DNA from: Symmachiella macrocystis
GTDB taxonomy: Bacteria; Planctomycetota; Planctomycetia; Planctomycetales; Planctomycetaceae
Length of the DNA stretch: 64,000 nucleotides
Reading direction: 5' to 3'
Assembly: GCF_007860075.1 (NCBI RefSeq)
Contig: NZ_SJPP01000001.1
Coordinates: 62,001-126,000 of the forward strand
Part shown: positions 45,289 to 54,260 of the stretch, in pieces
Numbering within the stretch: position 1 is the stretch's first letter
Layout of the letters: each line of letters starts with the position of its first letter
Notes under the pieces: generated by a model
What the model saw: the letters and a program-made list of their open reading frames with translations, nothing else
Database searches by the model: none
Told to the model about the DNA's origin: nothing
Translations under genes and position numbers: made by a program

Positions 45289-46239
45289 TTAAAAGCCAAA
45301 CGACCGGGAGAGAATATCGGGAGCCACGTTGCCGAACCGCTGCACGTTGCCGGTCTCGACGTTTTGAAACATAATTTCCGCCGGGCTAAACAGATGAGGA
45401 TCGATCTGATAGAAGTCGCGCCCCGCTGCCTCAAAGATTTCCAGAAAGGGCTGACCATAAGCCTGCGAAGAAACCGAGGGGACTTGCGGCCCGATTGTGG
45501 ATAACGAATCATCGTCTCCCGTCACCCATAAGGTCACGCGTCCGCCATAGAGGATCGCGTCATTCGTGCGGCCGATTCCATTGAGAAAATCCCCGGCCAC
45601 CGGCGACAATGGAGCCGTGCCATATCCGCTGACAATCCGGCTCATATCAAAGCCAAGCTCCAAGAGCTTGTGCAAAGCGGTCTCGACAACGCGGGCGACG
45701 ACTTGAAAATTGCCGGCAATACTCGCCGTCGGCGCCGCCAATATGGTGATCTGCTCCGCAGCCAGTTTGGTGCGTTCGGCGATGAAGGCGAACACCTTTT
45801 CATCGGGTAGTTGATCGGTCTCCAACACGCCGACACATTGCGACGGTTTTTCGCGGTAGTCGAGTTTCTCATACAGATCCTCGCGTGCTGCCACGGCGCG
45901 CATCGGTCCCGAGCCCATACCGAAGAACTTTTCGACGGCGATCTGCCAGCCTGCATATTGGCTCAACAGGCACGCAGCTACGGGATTGTCAGTCGCCACC
46001 TGCACGTAAGGACAACCGATCCCGCCGATATCACCCGGGATCATCGAAACCTCAGCTAACCCCGCCGTACAAACCTGCGCCAGCGCCAAACCGGCGCCCA
46101 GTCCGCCGCCGACGTTCACACCACAATCGATCACTCGCCCCCCACCAGGAACTGAGTGCGATTGAATCCGTAATTGCTCGGCAACGGGAAGCAGACCCTC
46201 TACCGCCGCCAGCGCTCGTTCGTTGAGATTCCAATCCAT
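45289..46239 (-). CDS. mch: Methenyltetrahydromethanopterin cyclohydrolase
   Basis: A 316-residue protein of the Mch family: GGRVIDCGVNVGGGLGAGL near residue 31, MIPGDIGGIGCPYVQV near 66, the GMGSGPMRAVAARE block (about 106-120), SQCVGVLET, and AGDFLNGIGRTNDAILYGG toward the C-terminus. It interconverts methenyl- and formyl-H4MPT in the tetrahydromethanopterin C1 pathway, which is known to occur in Planctomycetes. AAGAAG precedes the ATG. Upstream of the RimK-like gene. Confidence 0.94.
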   Translation of the reverse strand: MDWNLNERALAAVEGLLPVAEQLRIQSHSVPGGGRVIDCGVNVGGGLGAGLALAQVCTAGLAEVSMIPGDIGGIGCPYVQVATDNPVAACLLSQYAGWQIAVEKFFGMGSGPMRAVAAREDLYEKLDYREKPSQCVGVLETDQLPDEKVFAFIAERTKLAAEQITILAAPTASIAGNFQVVARVVETALHKLLELGFDMSRIVSGYGTAPLSPVAGDFLNGIGRTNDAILYGGRVTLWVTGDDDSLSTIGPQVPSVSSQAYGQPFLEIFEAAGRDFYQIDPHLFSPAEIMFQNVETGNVQRFGNVAPDILSRSFGF

Positions 46240-46274
46240 AACGCTTCTTAACCAGCGGAAGTCAAAAAATGTAG

Positions 46275-46292
46275 GGTGCGTCGCGACGCACC
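46275..46292. repeat. Palindrome GGTGCGTCGCGACGCACC
   Basis: A perfect 18-bp self-palindrome, flanked by GTAG on the left and CTAC on the right (the flank itself is inverted). REP-like, between mch and the next gene. Confidence 0.6.
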
Positions 46293-46308
46293 TTTCTACG
46301 CAGTAGGT

Positions 46309-46926
46309 TTACTTGCCATCATCGTCATCGGCTTCGACGTCGGGAGTGGCGGAGTCAGTCTCCGGATTGGACTGCCGCTGCGTAGAGCGGTTGATCTCTT
46401 TCCGCAGATACGACGGAAGCGGACGATCTTCAAAGCGCAGTCGAATCGGTCCCTGACAACACTCGCATTCTTTGATCTCGTACATGGGGATCGAACAAAT
46501 ATCACACCAGTAGTCGGTGTATTTCCGCTCCCCCTTCTCATCAAAGGTATAGACGATCAACACTTGGGCATAAGGATTGTCAGACCGGCGCCGCACGACG
46601 AGTTGCACCTTGCGATCCCGCAGCCGCTCATCCTGATAAAACGCGCGGCCTCGCCAATCGGCCACCAGTGGAACCAAGTCTCCGTTCTCGGCAATCAGCA
46701 CGACCTGCTTGTCCATCTCGTCGTAGGCTTTGACGCCCCGAGCACGCAGAGCCGGGCCCAGAAACTTGACTTGGCCGGTCAGCAATTCCTTGCGGGCCTT
46801 GTCCTGTTTTTCCGTCTGCTCTTCAGCCACTGCCTCTGGCGCGGGTGCAGTTTTTTCTTCACCGCGCGCCTCGACTACGCAAACAGCCGCTGCGATCCAC
46901 AGCAAACCCAAAATAACGCGACTCAT
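46309..46926 (-). CDS. Secreted hypothetical protein with a Cys-cluster domain
   Basis: A 205-residue protein. Signal peptide to about residue 22 (VEARGEE), an Ala/Glu/Lys linker, then a beta-rich domain (VVLIAENGDLVPLVADWRGRAFYQDERLRDRKVQLVVRRR) and a Cys cluster WCDICS...CECCQGP (about 140-158) that could bind zinc or a haem/FeS centre. The C-terminal 30 residues are Asp-rich. It starts directly at the stop of the gene upstream and is part of one unit with it. Not recognised beyond this. Confidence 0.72.
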   Translation of the reverse strand: MSRVILGLLWIAAAVCVVEARGEEKTAPAPEAVAEEQTEKQDKARKELLTGQVKFLGPALRARGVKAYDEMDKQVVLIAENGDLVPLVADWRGRAFYQDERLRDRKVQLVVRRRSDNPYAQVLIVYTFDEKGERKYTDYWCDICSIPMYEIKECECCQGPIRLRFEDRPLPSYLRKEINRSTQRQSNPETDSATPDVEADDDDGK

Positions 46927-47604
46927 CTATTCCCCCGCTCCCACAACCACAATCCGCACCAACAACGGAACCGGCTTGTCGGCCGCTTTGCCGGTCGTGG
47001 TCAACTGCAGAATCTGAAAGTCGTGGTCTTCATCGTGGATGATTTTCGATTCCTTCTCCGGTTTTTCAGGAGGGGCGCTCATCAGAAAAATCGCCGGATG
47101 TGTTGATCCAGCCGCCTCAGCTGACTGCTCATTCAGTTGCATGGGATTGAAGATCGGTTTGGGATCTTTATCGCGCTCTGCCGGGAGCGCCATGCAGAAA
47201 TCGCGAATCTCGCTCGTCCCCAAATGGTTGCCATCCTCAGGTTGTTGACCATATCGCAACGTATATACGCCTGCCGGAATTTCCTGGGAGCGAAAATCGA
47301 ATCCGCTCGAGCCTTCGGGAAACTGAATCGCCCCCAGTAGTTGGCCATTCGTAAACGGATACGCCACGCTCTGACTCGGCTTAAATTTTGGCTTCACCGC
47401 CAAGTCCTTCGCCAACCAAACCACACAGAGCACGCCGTCAGGCCCTGTGACTTGTTGTCCGGACTCGTGCAATACCGCAGCAATTTTGGGCGACAACCCC
47501 TCGGGCAGGCCCTTCACTTCCTTGAGTTTGTGCGAAGACTCGGCCGCAACTAAGGGTCCGGCGAACAGACAGAACCCGACAGCAAGTGTGCTAAAAAACT
47601 TCAT
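46927..47604 (-). CDS. Secreted hypothetical protein
   Basis: A 225-residue protein from the ATG at 47604 (GGGGA 6 nt upstream). Signal peptide to about residue 21 (VAAE). Mid-region FDFRSQEIPAGVYTLRYGQQPEDGNHLGTSEIRDFCMAL resembles the stem of a cupin- or DUF2911-like beta protein. No catalytic residues could be assigned. The stop is immediately adjacent to the start of the Cys-cluster gene, so both belong to one transcript. Function unknown. Confidence 0.7.
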   Translation of the reverse strand: MKFFSTLAVGFCLFAGPLVAAESSHKLKEVKGLPEGLSPKIAAVLHESGQQVTGPDGVLCVVWLAKDLAVKPKFKPSQSVAYPFTNGQLLGAIQFPEGSSGFDFRSQEIPAGVYTLRYGQQPEDGNHLGTSEIRDFCMALPAERDKDPKPIFNPMQLNEQSAEAAGSTHPAIFLMSAPPEKPEKESKIIHDEDHDFQILQLTTTGKAADKPVPLLVRIVVVGAGE

Positions 47605-47754
47605 ATGCAATCCCCAAAACCTCAATGGTCGCAAATAGCTCTATGGTAAGACCGCATCGACAACCCCAGGACAGACGCCGCCAATGCCCGACACGTCGTA
47701 TTCATTGTACGCAGACTCGCGGCTCGGTTACAGGTTGAGCGGGTGCGTTGCGGA

Positions 47755-47794
47755 TAATAAAAGAGCGGGAGCCGGCAATACCGGACATCCCGCT
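47755..47794 (-). terminator. Terminator of the DUF1326 gene
   Basis: On the minus strand GAGCGGGA pairs with TCCCGCTC across an inner CCGG stem and is followed by TTTTATT, 38 bp past the stop at 47833. Confidence 0.7.
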
Positions 47795-47832
47795 CGAAAA
47801 ATCATGCGTTAGCAAAGTGGTGTACGTCCCCG

Positions 47833-48504
47833 TTATTTCTCAAACGTGGCCAAAAATGCACTCCGTTGACCCGGGAGTTCCCACGTTTGGTTTAATCCCT
47901 TGCCCGTGTATTTGAGTTGCTTAGTGAAGGCCGGGTGGTAATTGTCGACATCGGTCAACGGCGGATAAAAAATATCCTCGTTCGTGCAAATACAATCACC
48001 ATGCCTCAGTTCGCGCGTTTCAATTTCCGCCAAATCGCCCGCCTTCAAGACTCCCACCCCTTCGACGTGGTCGTTTTTGAATTGAATATCGGTCGATTCG
48101 ACCCGTTTAACGTGTTGGGTTAATTTTTTGGCTGAGTACTTCACAAAGGCGATCAGCGCGTCGCGTTGTTGCTGATTCGCTTTGTTATCAACCAAAATGA
48201 CCGACTCGATTGGATCGGGACTGATACGGAATGATCCGCCAAAACCGAGCGTATCCTCGCCTTTGATCACCAAGACAGCAGACAGGTTTTTCAACTCGAC
48301 ACCTTGCCAAGAACCTTTGTCGACTTTCCAAGCCAAGACCGCTTCTTTGCCCGACAAGCCGATTTCGCCATTTGCGAAACAGGGTCCCGTCCAAACATCG
48401 CACGAACGGGCTTCAAGATATTCACCAGAAATCTCAGCCCCGAAACCAGGCGTCGCAGCCAAAATCGTGAGGCAGCCGGCCAGTAACAACGGTTTACAGG
48501 TCAT
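47833..48504 (-). CDS. DUF1326-type secreted protein
   Basis: A 223-residue protein with a signal peptide (to about residue 22, GFGAE). The GEYLEARSCDVWTGPCFANGEIG start is the hallmark of DUF1326 (YLEARSC...GPCF). ISGEYLEARS and the later GDCICTNEDIFYPPL Cys pair suggest disulfides or a metal site. No function is known for the family. A same-strand hairpin terminator follows. Confidence 0.82.
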   Translation of the reverse strand: MTCKPLLLAGCLTILAATPGFGAEISGEYLEARSCDVWTGPCFANGEIGLSGKEAVLAWKVDKGSWQGVELKNLSAVLVIKGEDTLGFGGSFRISPDPIESVILVDNKANQQQRDALIAFVKYSAKKLTQHVKRVESTDIQFKNDHVEGVGVLKAGDLAEIETRELRHGDCICTNEDIFYPPLTDVDNYHPAFTKQLKYTGKGLNQTWELPGQRSAFLATFEK

Positions 48505-48816
48505 GACTTGATATCTCCCATTTCAATCGACTCGTCAGAAAGACCTTAGCGGCACGTTTAAAAAGGGGTGCCACTGGCGGCTTGTCCGCCAGTGCAGAAC
48601 CTATGACTGAATACAGTGCAAAGCACGCCAGTAGTGGCATCCAACTCCTGGATGTTTACCGATTTTCAACGCGCAGATCGCGGAACAGCCGCGTCTCTGA
48701 ATTGTCGCAACCGCCGCTCCCGCCGTCAAGAACGAACCTTCCCCCGCCGACTCTGCCACTCAACACAGCCTGATGGAAATTCGACAACCCATAGGGATTC
48801 GATAGCTTAACAACTA
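48505..48816. other. Intergenic region with a REP-like palindrome
   Basis: About 310 bp between the DUF1326 start and the HtpG stop, both on the minus strand. CACTGGCGG-CTTGT-CCGCCAGTG (48572-48594) is a perfect 9-bp-arm palindrome; a further inverted TGCCACTGGCG/CGCCAGTAGTGGCA relation follows. No gene is supported. Confidence 0.45.
48572..48594. repeat. Palindrome CACTGGCGG...CCGCCAGTG
   Basis: Perfect 9-bp arms with a CTTGT loop; see the surrounding region. REP-like. Confidence 0.6.
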
Positions 48817-50721
48817 TTACGTAATAATCGGTGAACGCTTCTCCGCCAATTCCGACATAAACTGCTGTGTGCGGGAGACGGCATCCTCAACGCTGGGGGG
48901 CAGTCCTTCCAGCAGCATGGCGTTGTCGAACAACTGCCGGGCGCATTGGCGGATGAATTCGCTGTGGTCGCTATTGCCCGAAAGATCGCTCAACCGTTTG
49001 ATCAGTGGAGCGGACGGGTTGATTTCCAGGATTCGTTTGGCCATTTGGAAATCCTTGTTGCTCATTCGCAGCACTTTTTGCATCTGCGTGCTCATGGACC
49101 CCTCGGGATTGACCAAGCAGACCGGGCTGTCGGTCAGTCGTTTGGAAGCCCGCACGTCCTCGGCCAGATCCCCCAGCGCTTCTTTGAACAGCGACACGAC
49201 CTTTTCAAATCCGGGTGTGCTGCTTTCGTCTGTTTCCTCTGCGGGGGTCTCGTCGTCGGACTTGTCCGTCTCTTCGTCTTCCGGAAACGCCAAGTCGGCT
49301 GCGTCAATCGACGTCAACTGTTTGCCATCGTAGGTCAATAGGTTGGAAAGCATAATTTCGTCGACCGGATCGGCCAGATACAACACTTCCAGTTTCTTCT
49401 TGCGGAAAATCTCCAAGTTCGGGTTCTTCTCAATCGCCGAGAGATCCGCGCCGCCCAGATAATAGATCTGCTTTTGATCCTCACCGGCCCGTTCGATGTA
49501 TTCACCCAACGACGTCAATTCGCCTGCCGTATCTGAGTGCGACGATTCAAACCGCATCAGGCCGGCAATTTTTTCGCGGTTTTCAAAATCAGTGCTGACC
49601 CCTTCTCGCAAAGTCGTACCGAACATGCGATAGAAGGTTAAATACTCTTCCGGTTGCTGTTCGGCCATTTTGGTCAAATGGTCCAACACCCGTTTGACGA
49701 GCACCTTGCGAATCTTGCGAAAGATTGTGTCGTCCTGCAGCGCCTGTCGCGACACGTTCAACGGCAAATCGGCTGAGTCGACGATGCCGTACAAAAACCG
49801 CATGTATTCCGGCACCAATTCGCGGCAGTCATCTTGCACCAAAATCCGCTTAGCGCAAAGGTGCATGCCATGCTCCACGCGACCGAAGCCCATTGACTCC
49901 AAATTCGTGGCTGGGCAATAGACCAATGTGTGGAATTGAATCGGCGAATCGGCCGAGAGATGCAACCGCCACAGCGGCGATTCATCTCCGCGGTGCGTCA
50001 GGTATTGATAAAACTTGTCATACGCCTCATCGTCGAGTTGGCTTTTCGGCTCCGCCCAAACCGCGCGTTGTTCGTTGAGTTGTTCGTCGCCCAGTCGAAC
50101 CGGATGTGGGACGAAGGTGGAATGCTTGCGGATGATGTACTTCAGACGTTCCTCTTGCGAGAATTCATCATACCCTTCCTTGAGGTGCAATTTGACGGTC
50201 GTCCCCCGCGGCAAATCTTCCGCCGGCTCAATCGTGAAACTCCCACTTCCATCCGACTCCCACCGCCAACCGGTCGATTCTTGATAACTCCGCGTAATAA
50301 CCTCAACGGAATCCGCCAACATGAAAGCACTGTAAAACCCGACGCCGAATTGCCCGATCAGCGACAAATCCGCAGCGGCGTCTCCCGAGAGTTTATTCAG
50401 GAATTCCAACGACCCGCTGTGCGCGATTGTCCCCAGATTCGAAATCAATTCATCATGCGTCAGTCCAATGCCGTTGTCGACGATCGACAGCGTCCGCCCC
50501 TCGCTATCGGGCTCCAGACGAATGACTAGGTCTTCATCGTCACGATACTGTTCCTCGTTGACCTGAATGAATCGCATTTTGTCCAATGCGTCCGACGCGT
50601 TGGAAACGAGCTCACGGATCGTGATTTCGCGATTCTGATACAACGAATGCGACAACAAATGCAGCAGTTGTTTGATTTCAGTTTGAAACGTAAATTGTTC
50701 TTTGTCCGCTGCCTGAGCCAT
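48817..50721 (-). CDS. htpG: Chaperone HtpG (Hsp90)
   Basis: A 634-residue protein. The GHKL ATPase domain has SNASDALDKMRF near residue 40, IVDNGIGLTHDELI, and IGQFGVGFYSAFMLAD, with the middle domain ERFFGTTLREG-type (MFGTTLREGVSTD) and a C-terminal dimerisation domain. It is the ATP-dependent cytosolic Hsp90. The start at 50721 (GAGGTG 8 nt upstream) is chosen over a longer frame with a low-complexity N-terminus. Divergent from the FHA protein; 340 bp between them hold both promoters. No CIRCE element was seen. Confidence 0.95.
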   Translation of the reverse strand: MAQAADKEQFTFQTEIKQLLHLLSHSLYQNREITIRELVSNASDALDKMRFIQVNEEQYRDDEDLVIRLEPDSEGRTLSIVDNGIGLTHDELISNLGTIAHSGSLEFLNKLSGDAAADLSLIGQFGVGFYSAFMLADSVEVITRSYQESTGWRWESDGSGSFTIEPAEDLPRGTTVKLHLKEGYDEFSQEERLKYIIRKHSTFVPHPVRLGDEQLNEQRAVWAEPKSQLDDEAYDKFYQYLTHRGDESPLWRLHLSADSPIQFHTLVYCPATNLESMGFGRVEHGMHLCAKRILVQDDCRELVPEYMRFLYGIVDSADLPLNVSRQALQDDTIFRKIRKVLVKRVLDHLTKMAEQQPEEYLTFYRMFGTTLREGVSTDFENREKIAGLMRFESSHSDTAGELTSLGEYIERAGEDQKQIYYLGGADLSAIEKNPNLEIFRKKKLEVLYLADPVDEIMLSNLLTYDGKQLTSIDAADLAFPEDEETDKSDDETPAEETDESSTPGFEKVVSLFKEALGDLAEDVRASKRLTDSPVCLVNPEGSMSTQMQKVLRMSNKDFQMAKRILEINPSAPLIKRLSDLSGNSDHSEFIRQCARQLFDNAMLLEGLPPSVEDAVSRTQQFMSELAEKRSPIIT

Positions 50722-51060
50722 CTGCATCACCTCACTTCGCAAAAATGCCGTCACTAGTTGAACGTTGCTCGCAACCCGCCTCTGCGGCGACTTTGCGGCC
50801 TTAGCCAAAATGGCCAGTTTATACCGGCAGGCGGATAAGTCAATTCGGCGATCACGACTGGTCCTCAATCGACGCACGGCCCCCCCCAGAACCCGATTCA
50901 CAACTTGATGTAACCGGCCCCAAGCGACAGTCATTTCCCGGCATTTCTTGGTTGGGACGATCGGTGCTTGACTTATACAACCTTAACTATACAGAATGCG
51001 TGAAGGGCAGAAACAGCAGCGGTGCCAGGGCAGTGCAACGTGGAGAGAGGAGCGAATATC
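50722..51060. other. Divergent promoter region htpG / FHA protein
   Basis: About 340 bp. TTGACT at 50968 is followed after 14 bp by TATACA, a possible but short-spaced promoter for the FHA gene. No heat-shock operator was recognised. Confidence 0.35.
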
Positions 51061-54000
51061 GTGGATGACCAGCTCGTTGAATTATTGCGCAGCGCGGTGG
51101 GTGCTGAGGGGCCAATACGGCTGGCAATCACCAATTCGAGCGACGACGAGACCTGGGTTCAGACCATTGAGACCCCGTACGCCATCATCGGTCGCACTCC
51201 AAGTTGCGATGTACAACTCGACTGCGCCAAGGTCAGCTCCCGGCACGCGTATTTGCAGGTCATCAATGGCAATGTATTTTGCATCGATTTGGGTAGCCGC
51301 AACGGCACGCATTGGGCTGGTGGCCAGCGCCGCGCCGATTGGCTGATCCCGGGCCGCCGCGTCCGTATGGGCTCGTACTATATCGAAATCGATCCCGAGG
51401 ACCCTTTCGCCGGTCAGGACACCACACTGACGCTGGGCAATCTCAATCCGTTGAATCGCTATGAGGACGAAATCGGGCCGCTGCCAGACGCGGAATTCGA
51501 GTTCGTTCGCAATGACGGCAATAACACATTTTGGCCTGTGAGCCGTATGCTCACTTTGGCCGGCAAGGTCTCCGGTTGCAAGATCCGCATCGCCGGCGGC
51601 AACCCCCGCGTGCATTGTTCGCTGCTGCGAACCCGTCAAGGCATGTGGATTATCGACCTGCTCAATCGCCAAACCGTACTCGTCAACGATAAAGTCGTTC
51701 AATGCCATTTGCTGGAGCATGGCGATAACTTCGAAGTACAAAGCTACCAAATGCGGATCAAGTACACCGGCCCGCAATTTGAAGACGCCCCTCCAGCCAC
51801 TGCCGAGTCCGCCAAAGAAGATATTCTTTCACTCTCCGCCAGCGATGCCCTTCCGCCGTTCCCCGACATGGACGACGCACACGCTCCTCCTGTTCAAGTT
51901 GAAGATCCGCCGGATGTTGTACTCTCCGGAGAAGTCGACGACTTGTCAGCCTCCGCCTATTCGCAGGTCGATCTCTCTGGCAGCTCTCGAGGCTCGTCCG
52001 CCATGTCGAGTTCAACTGGCCGCGTCTATCGCGAGCTGGATGAACAATGGGCTGAACTGGAACGCCAACAACAGGAATTCCAAGTCGAGTCGCAAAACGA
52101 ACGCGACAAACTTCAAGAAGCGCATCTTCTGCTCAGAACCGATAAACAAGAGCTGGCCGAAGAACGCGAAACGCTCCTCGCCGAACATGCCCAGCGGTGC
52201 CAAGAAATCGAGGACCTGCGCGACAGTCTCGAAGCCGAAAAGGCAAAGCTGCAAGAAGAACGGAAAACGATCCTCTCCGAACAACTGAACATGGGCAATC
52301 AACTCGCCGAGTTGGAAGAGAAGTTAGCGCAAACCGAGGCCGGTGTCGCCGATACTGCCGCCGCCCAGCAAGAAATCGCTACTACCCGCACTACGCTTGA
52401 AGCCGAGCAAAAAGAATTCGAATCCCAACGGCAAGATCTCGAAGCCGCTGTCGCGGAGTCGACTCAAACCAAACAGCAACTCGAGACCGAACGGCAACAA
52501 CTCGACGAACAACGCAGTGCGCTGGAAGAACAAATCGCAGCCCACTCCGCTGAACAACAAACCGCGCAAGCCCAACTCGCCACCATCGCCACCGACCAGG
52601 AAGGCCACAATTCGCGAGCCGCGGAACTTGAGCAACTCGAGCAGCAATTGAGCCAAGAACGCGCCGCACTCGACGTCAAAGCGGCCGATCTAGAAGCGGA
52701 ACAAGCCGAACTGCAGACTCAAATTGCCGAATTCGACGAACAATCCGCGACAATTTCGCAACAACAAGAAACACTCCAAGCCGACCGCGAATCACTCGAC
52801 CAGCAGCGAGATCAGTTCCAACAGGAAAAACTGGCCTTCCAACAAGACCGCGAACAATGGCAAAGTCAAAGCGATGAGTTGCAACAAAAACGCAACGAAC
52901 TCGAAGAGCAAATCGCAGCCTTGGCCGCCAATCAACAACAACATTCCACCCAAACGGAACAACTCGACGAACAACAAGCGCAGCTAAACAATGAGCAGGA
53001 GACCTTAAAGTCGCAAAAGGAAGACTTGCAACAACAACAAGCGAAACTGGAAGAGCAACGTGCGGAGTTGGACGAACAGCAGCAGGAGTTGAAATCGCAA
53101 ACCGCGAACTACTCCGAACAAGAACAAGCACTCCGGTCCCAACAAGAAGCCGTTGCACAGCAAAGCCAACAACTGCAAGCTGAACGCGACGCCTTGAGTG
53201 CGGAACAAAACGAATTCAACCAACGCGTCACCGATTTTGAATTAAACGCCCTCCCCGCTGCCGCGGCGCAGCGGGAATCTCACGAATCGGACTTGGCGGC
53301 GTTGAAGGAATCGCAACAGCAACTTGAAACCCAGCGCGAGGAATTCACCCGTCTGCAAACCGAAGCGGAAGAACGCTCCCAACAACTTGCACAAGAGCGG
53401 AAAGAAATCGAAACGCTCAAGCAACAGTTGAATCAGGAGCAGGATTCCCTCAATGCTCAGCGTGAACAATCACAAACGGACTCGCAAGCAGAATTGCAAA
53501 AACGGAACGAACAACTGCTGGCCGGGCAAGAAAAACTCCTCAACGACCGCGAAGCGTTGAACGCCAATTTGGCGCAGTACAAAGCCGAAAAAGAGCGACT
53601 GCGGATCGACCAGCAACAATTCACCGCCGCCGTCGCGAAATTTGAATTGGCCAGCAAACAGGAAATCGCGCAAGTCTCAGCTGATGAAGCTCGACTGCAA
53701 GCTGAGCTAGAACAACTCCGCGCCGATAAAACCGCACTCGAACAACAAGTCGCCAAATTAAAAGCCGCCCCCGCCCCTGCCGCTTCTGCCGGCGCAAGCG
53801 GCGAATCGTCTCCGGAATCCCACGCTGAACAACAACGTTTTCGCGAAGCTGTTAAAGCCTTCCAAGCTGAAAAAGCACGCCATGAACAGGAACAGCATGC
53901 GGCGGCCACCGAACTCGTCTTCGAACGCGAACACATGGAGACCGAAAAGGGCAAACTCCAAGAAGCCCATCGTCGCTTCCAAGCCGACGTGCAGCAATTC

Positions 54001-54126
54001 CAAAACGAACAACATCGCTTTCGCGACGCCATCGCCTCGTTTCGCGCCGACCGCGAGCGATTCGAACGTGAAAAACAGGGACTCACCGACCCAACCAACC
54101 CCACTACCGACACCCCGCCCGCGTAA
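51061..54126 (+). CDS. FHA-domain protein with a very long coiled coil
   Basis: A 1021-residue protein; the GTG at 51061 has AGAGGAG 8 nt upstream. The first FHA domain (about 35-105) has GRTPSCDVQL, SSRHAYL and GSRNGTHW, the phosphothreonine-binding pattern. A second, degenerate FHA-like unit (about 155-240, PRVHCSLLRTRQGMWIIDLLNRQTVLVND) follows. Residues about 300-1000 are a Gln/Glu-rich coiled coil with many short repeats (LEEQ, QQQ, AEQ). No membrane segment. It could be a cytoplasmic scaffold recruited by a Ser/Thr kinase; no kinase is adjacent. Confidence 0.85.
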   Translation: MDDQLVELLRSAVGAEGPIRLAITNSSDDETWVQTIETPYAIIGRTPSCDVQLDCAKVSSRHAYLQVINGNVFCIDLGSRNGTHWAGGQRRADWLIPGRRVRMGSYYIEIDPEDPFAGQDTTLTLGNLNPLNRYEDEIGPLPDAEFEFVRNDGNNTFWPVSRMLTLAGKVSGCKIRIAGGNPRVHCSLLRTRQGMWIIDLLNRQTVLVNDKVVQCHLLEHGDNFEVQSYQMRIKYTGPQFEDAPPATAESAKEDILSLSASDALPPFPDMDDAHAPPVQVEDPPDVVLSGEVDDLSASAYSQVDLSGSSRGSSAMSSSTGRVYRELDEQWAELERQQQEFQVESQNERDKLQEAHLLLRTDKQELAEERETLLAEHAQRCQEIEDLRDSLEAEKAKLQEERKTILSEQLNMGNQLAELEEKLAQTEAGVADTAAAQQEIATTRTTLEAEQKEFESQRQDLEAAVAESTQTKQQLETERQQLDEQRSALEEQIAAHSAEQQTAQAQLATIATDQEGHNSRAAELEQLEQQLSQERAALDVKAADLEAEQAELQTQIAEFDEQSATISQQQETLQADRESLDQQRDQFQQEKLAFQQDREQWQSQSDELQQKRNELEEQIAALAANQQQHSTQTEQLDEQQAQLNNEQETLKSQKEDLQQQQAKLEEQRAELDEQQQELKSQTANYSEQEQALRSQQEAVAQQSQQLQAERDALSAEQNEFNQRVTDFELNALPAAAAQRESHESDLAALKESQQQLETQREEFTRLQTEAEERSQQLAQERKEIETLKQQLNQEQDSLNAQREQSQTDSQAELQKRNEQLLAGQEKLLNDREALNANLAQYKAEKERLRIDQQQFTAAVAKFELASKQEIAQVSADEARLQAELEQLRADKTALEQQVAKLKAAPAPAASAGASGESSPESHAEQQRFREAVKAFQAEKARHEQEQHAAATELVFEREHMETEKGKLQEAHRRFQADVQQFQNEQHRFRDAIASFRADRERFEREKQGLTDPTNPTTDTPPA

Positions 54127-54149
54127 AACCGAATGGACGGTTCCTAGAA

Positions 54150-54236
54150 CCAGTTTAAAAACCCGGTTGCGCTTGTTCAGGATTCTATAATGCAAGTGTT
54201 TGTGTGACGCGCCAGAGGGTTTTGAAACTACTTGTA
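54150..54236 (+). promoter_or_regulatory. Shared two-part leader (copy B)
   Basis: Blocks 54150-54178 and 54209-54236 match the blocks at 11271-11344. The spacer is 30 bp here and 17 bp there, and the extra part contains TATAAT at 54186. The second block has the dyad GTTTTGAAAC. It ends 24 nt before the ceramidase ATG. Confidence 0.55.
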
Positions 54237-54260
54237 CGGATTGCCAGCACGAGGAACATC

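Noticed and set aside
50722-51060. A CIRCE heat-shock operator before htpG
   Set aside because: The TTAGCACTC-N9-GAGTGCTAA pattern is not present.
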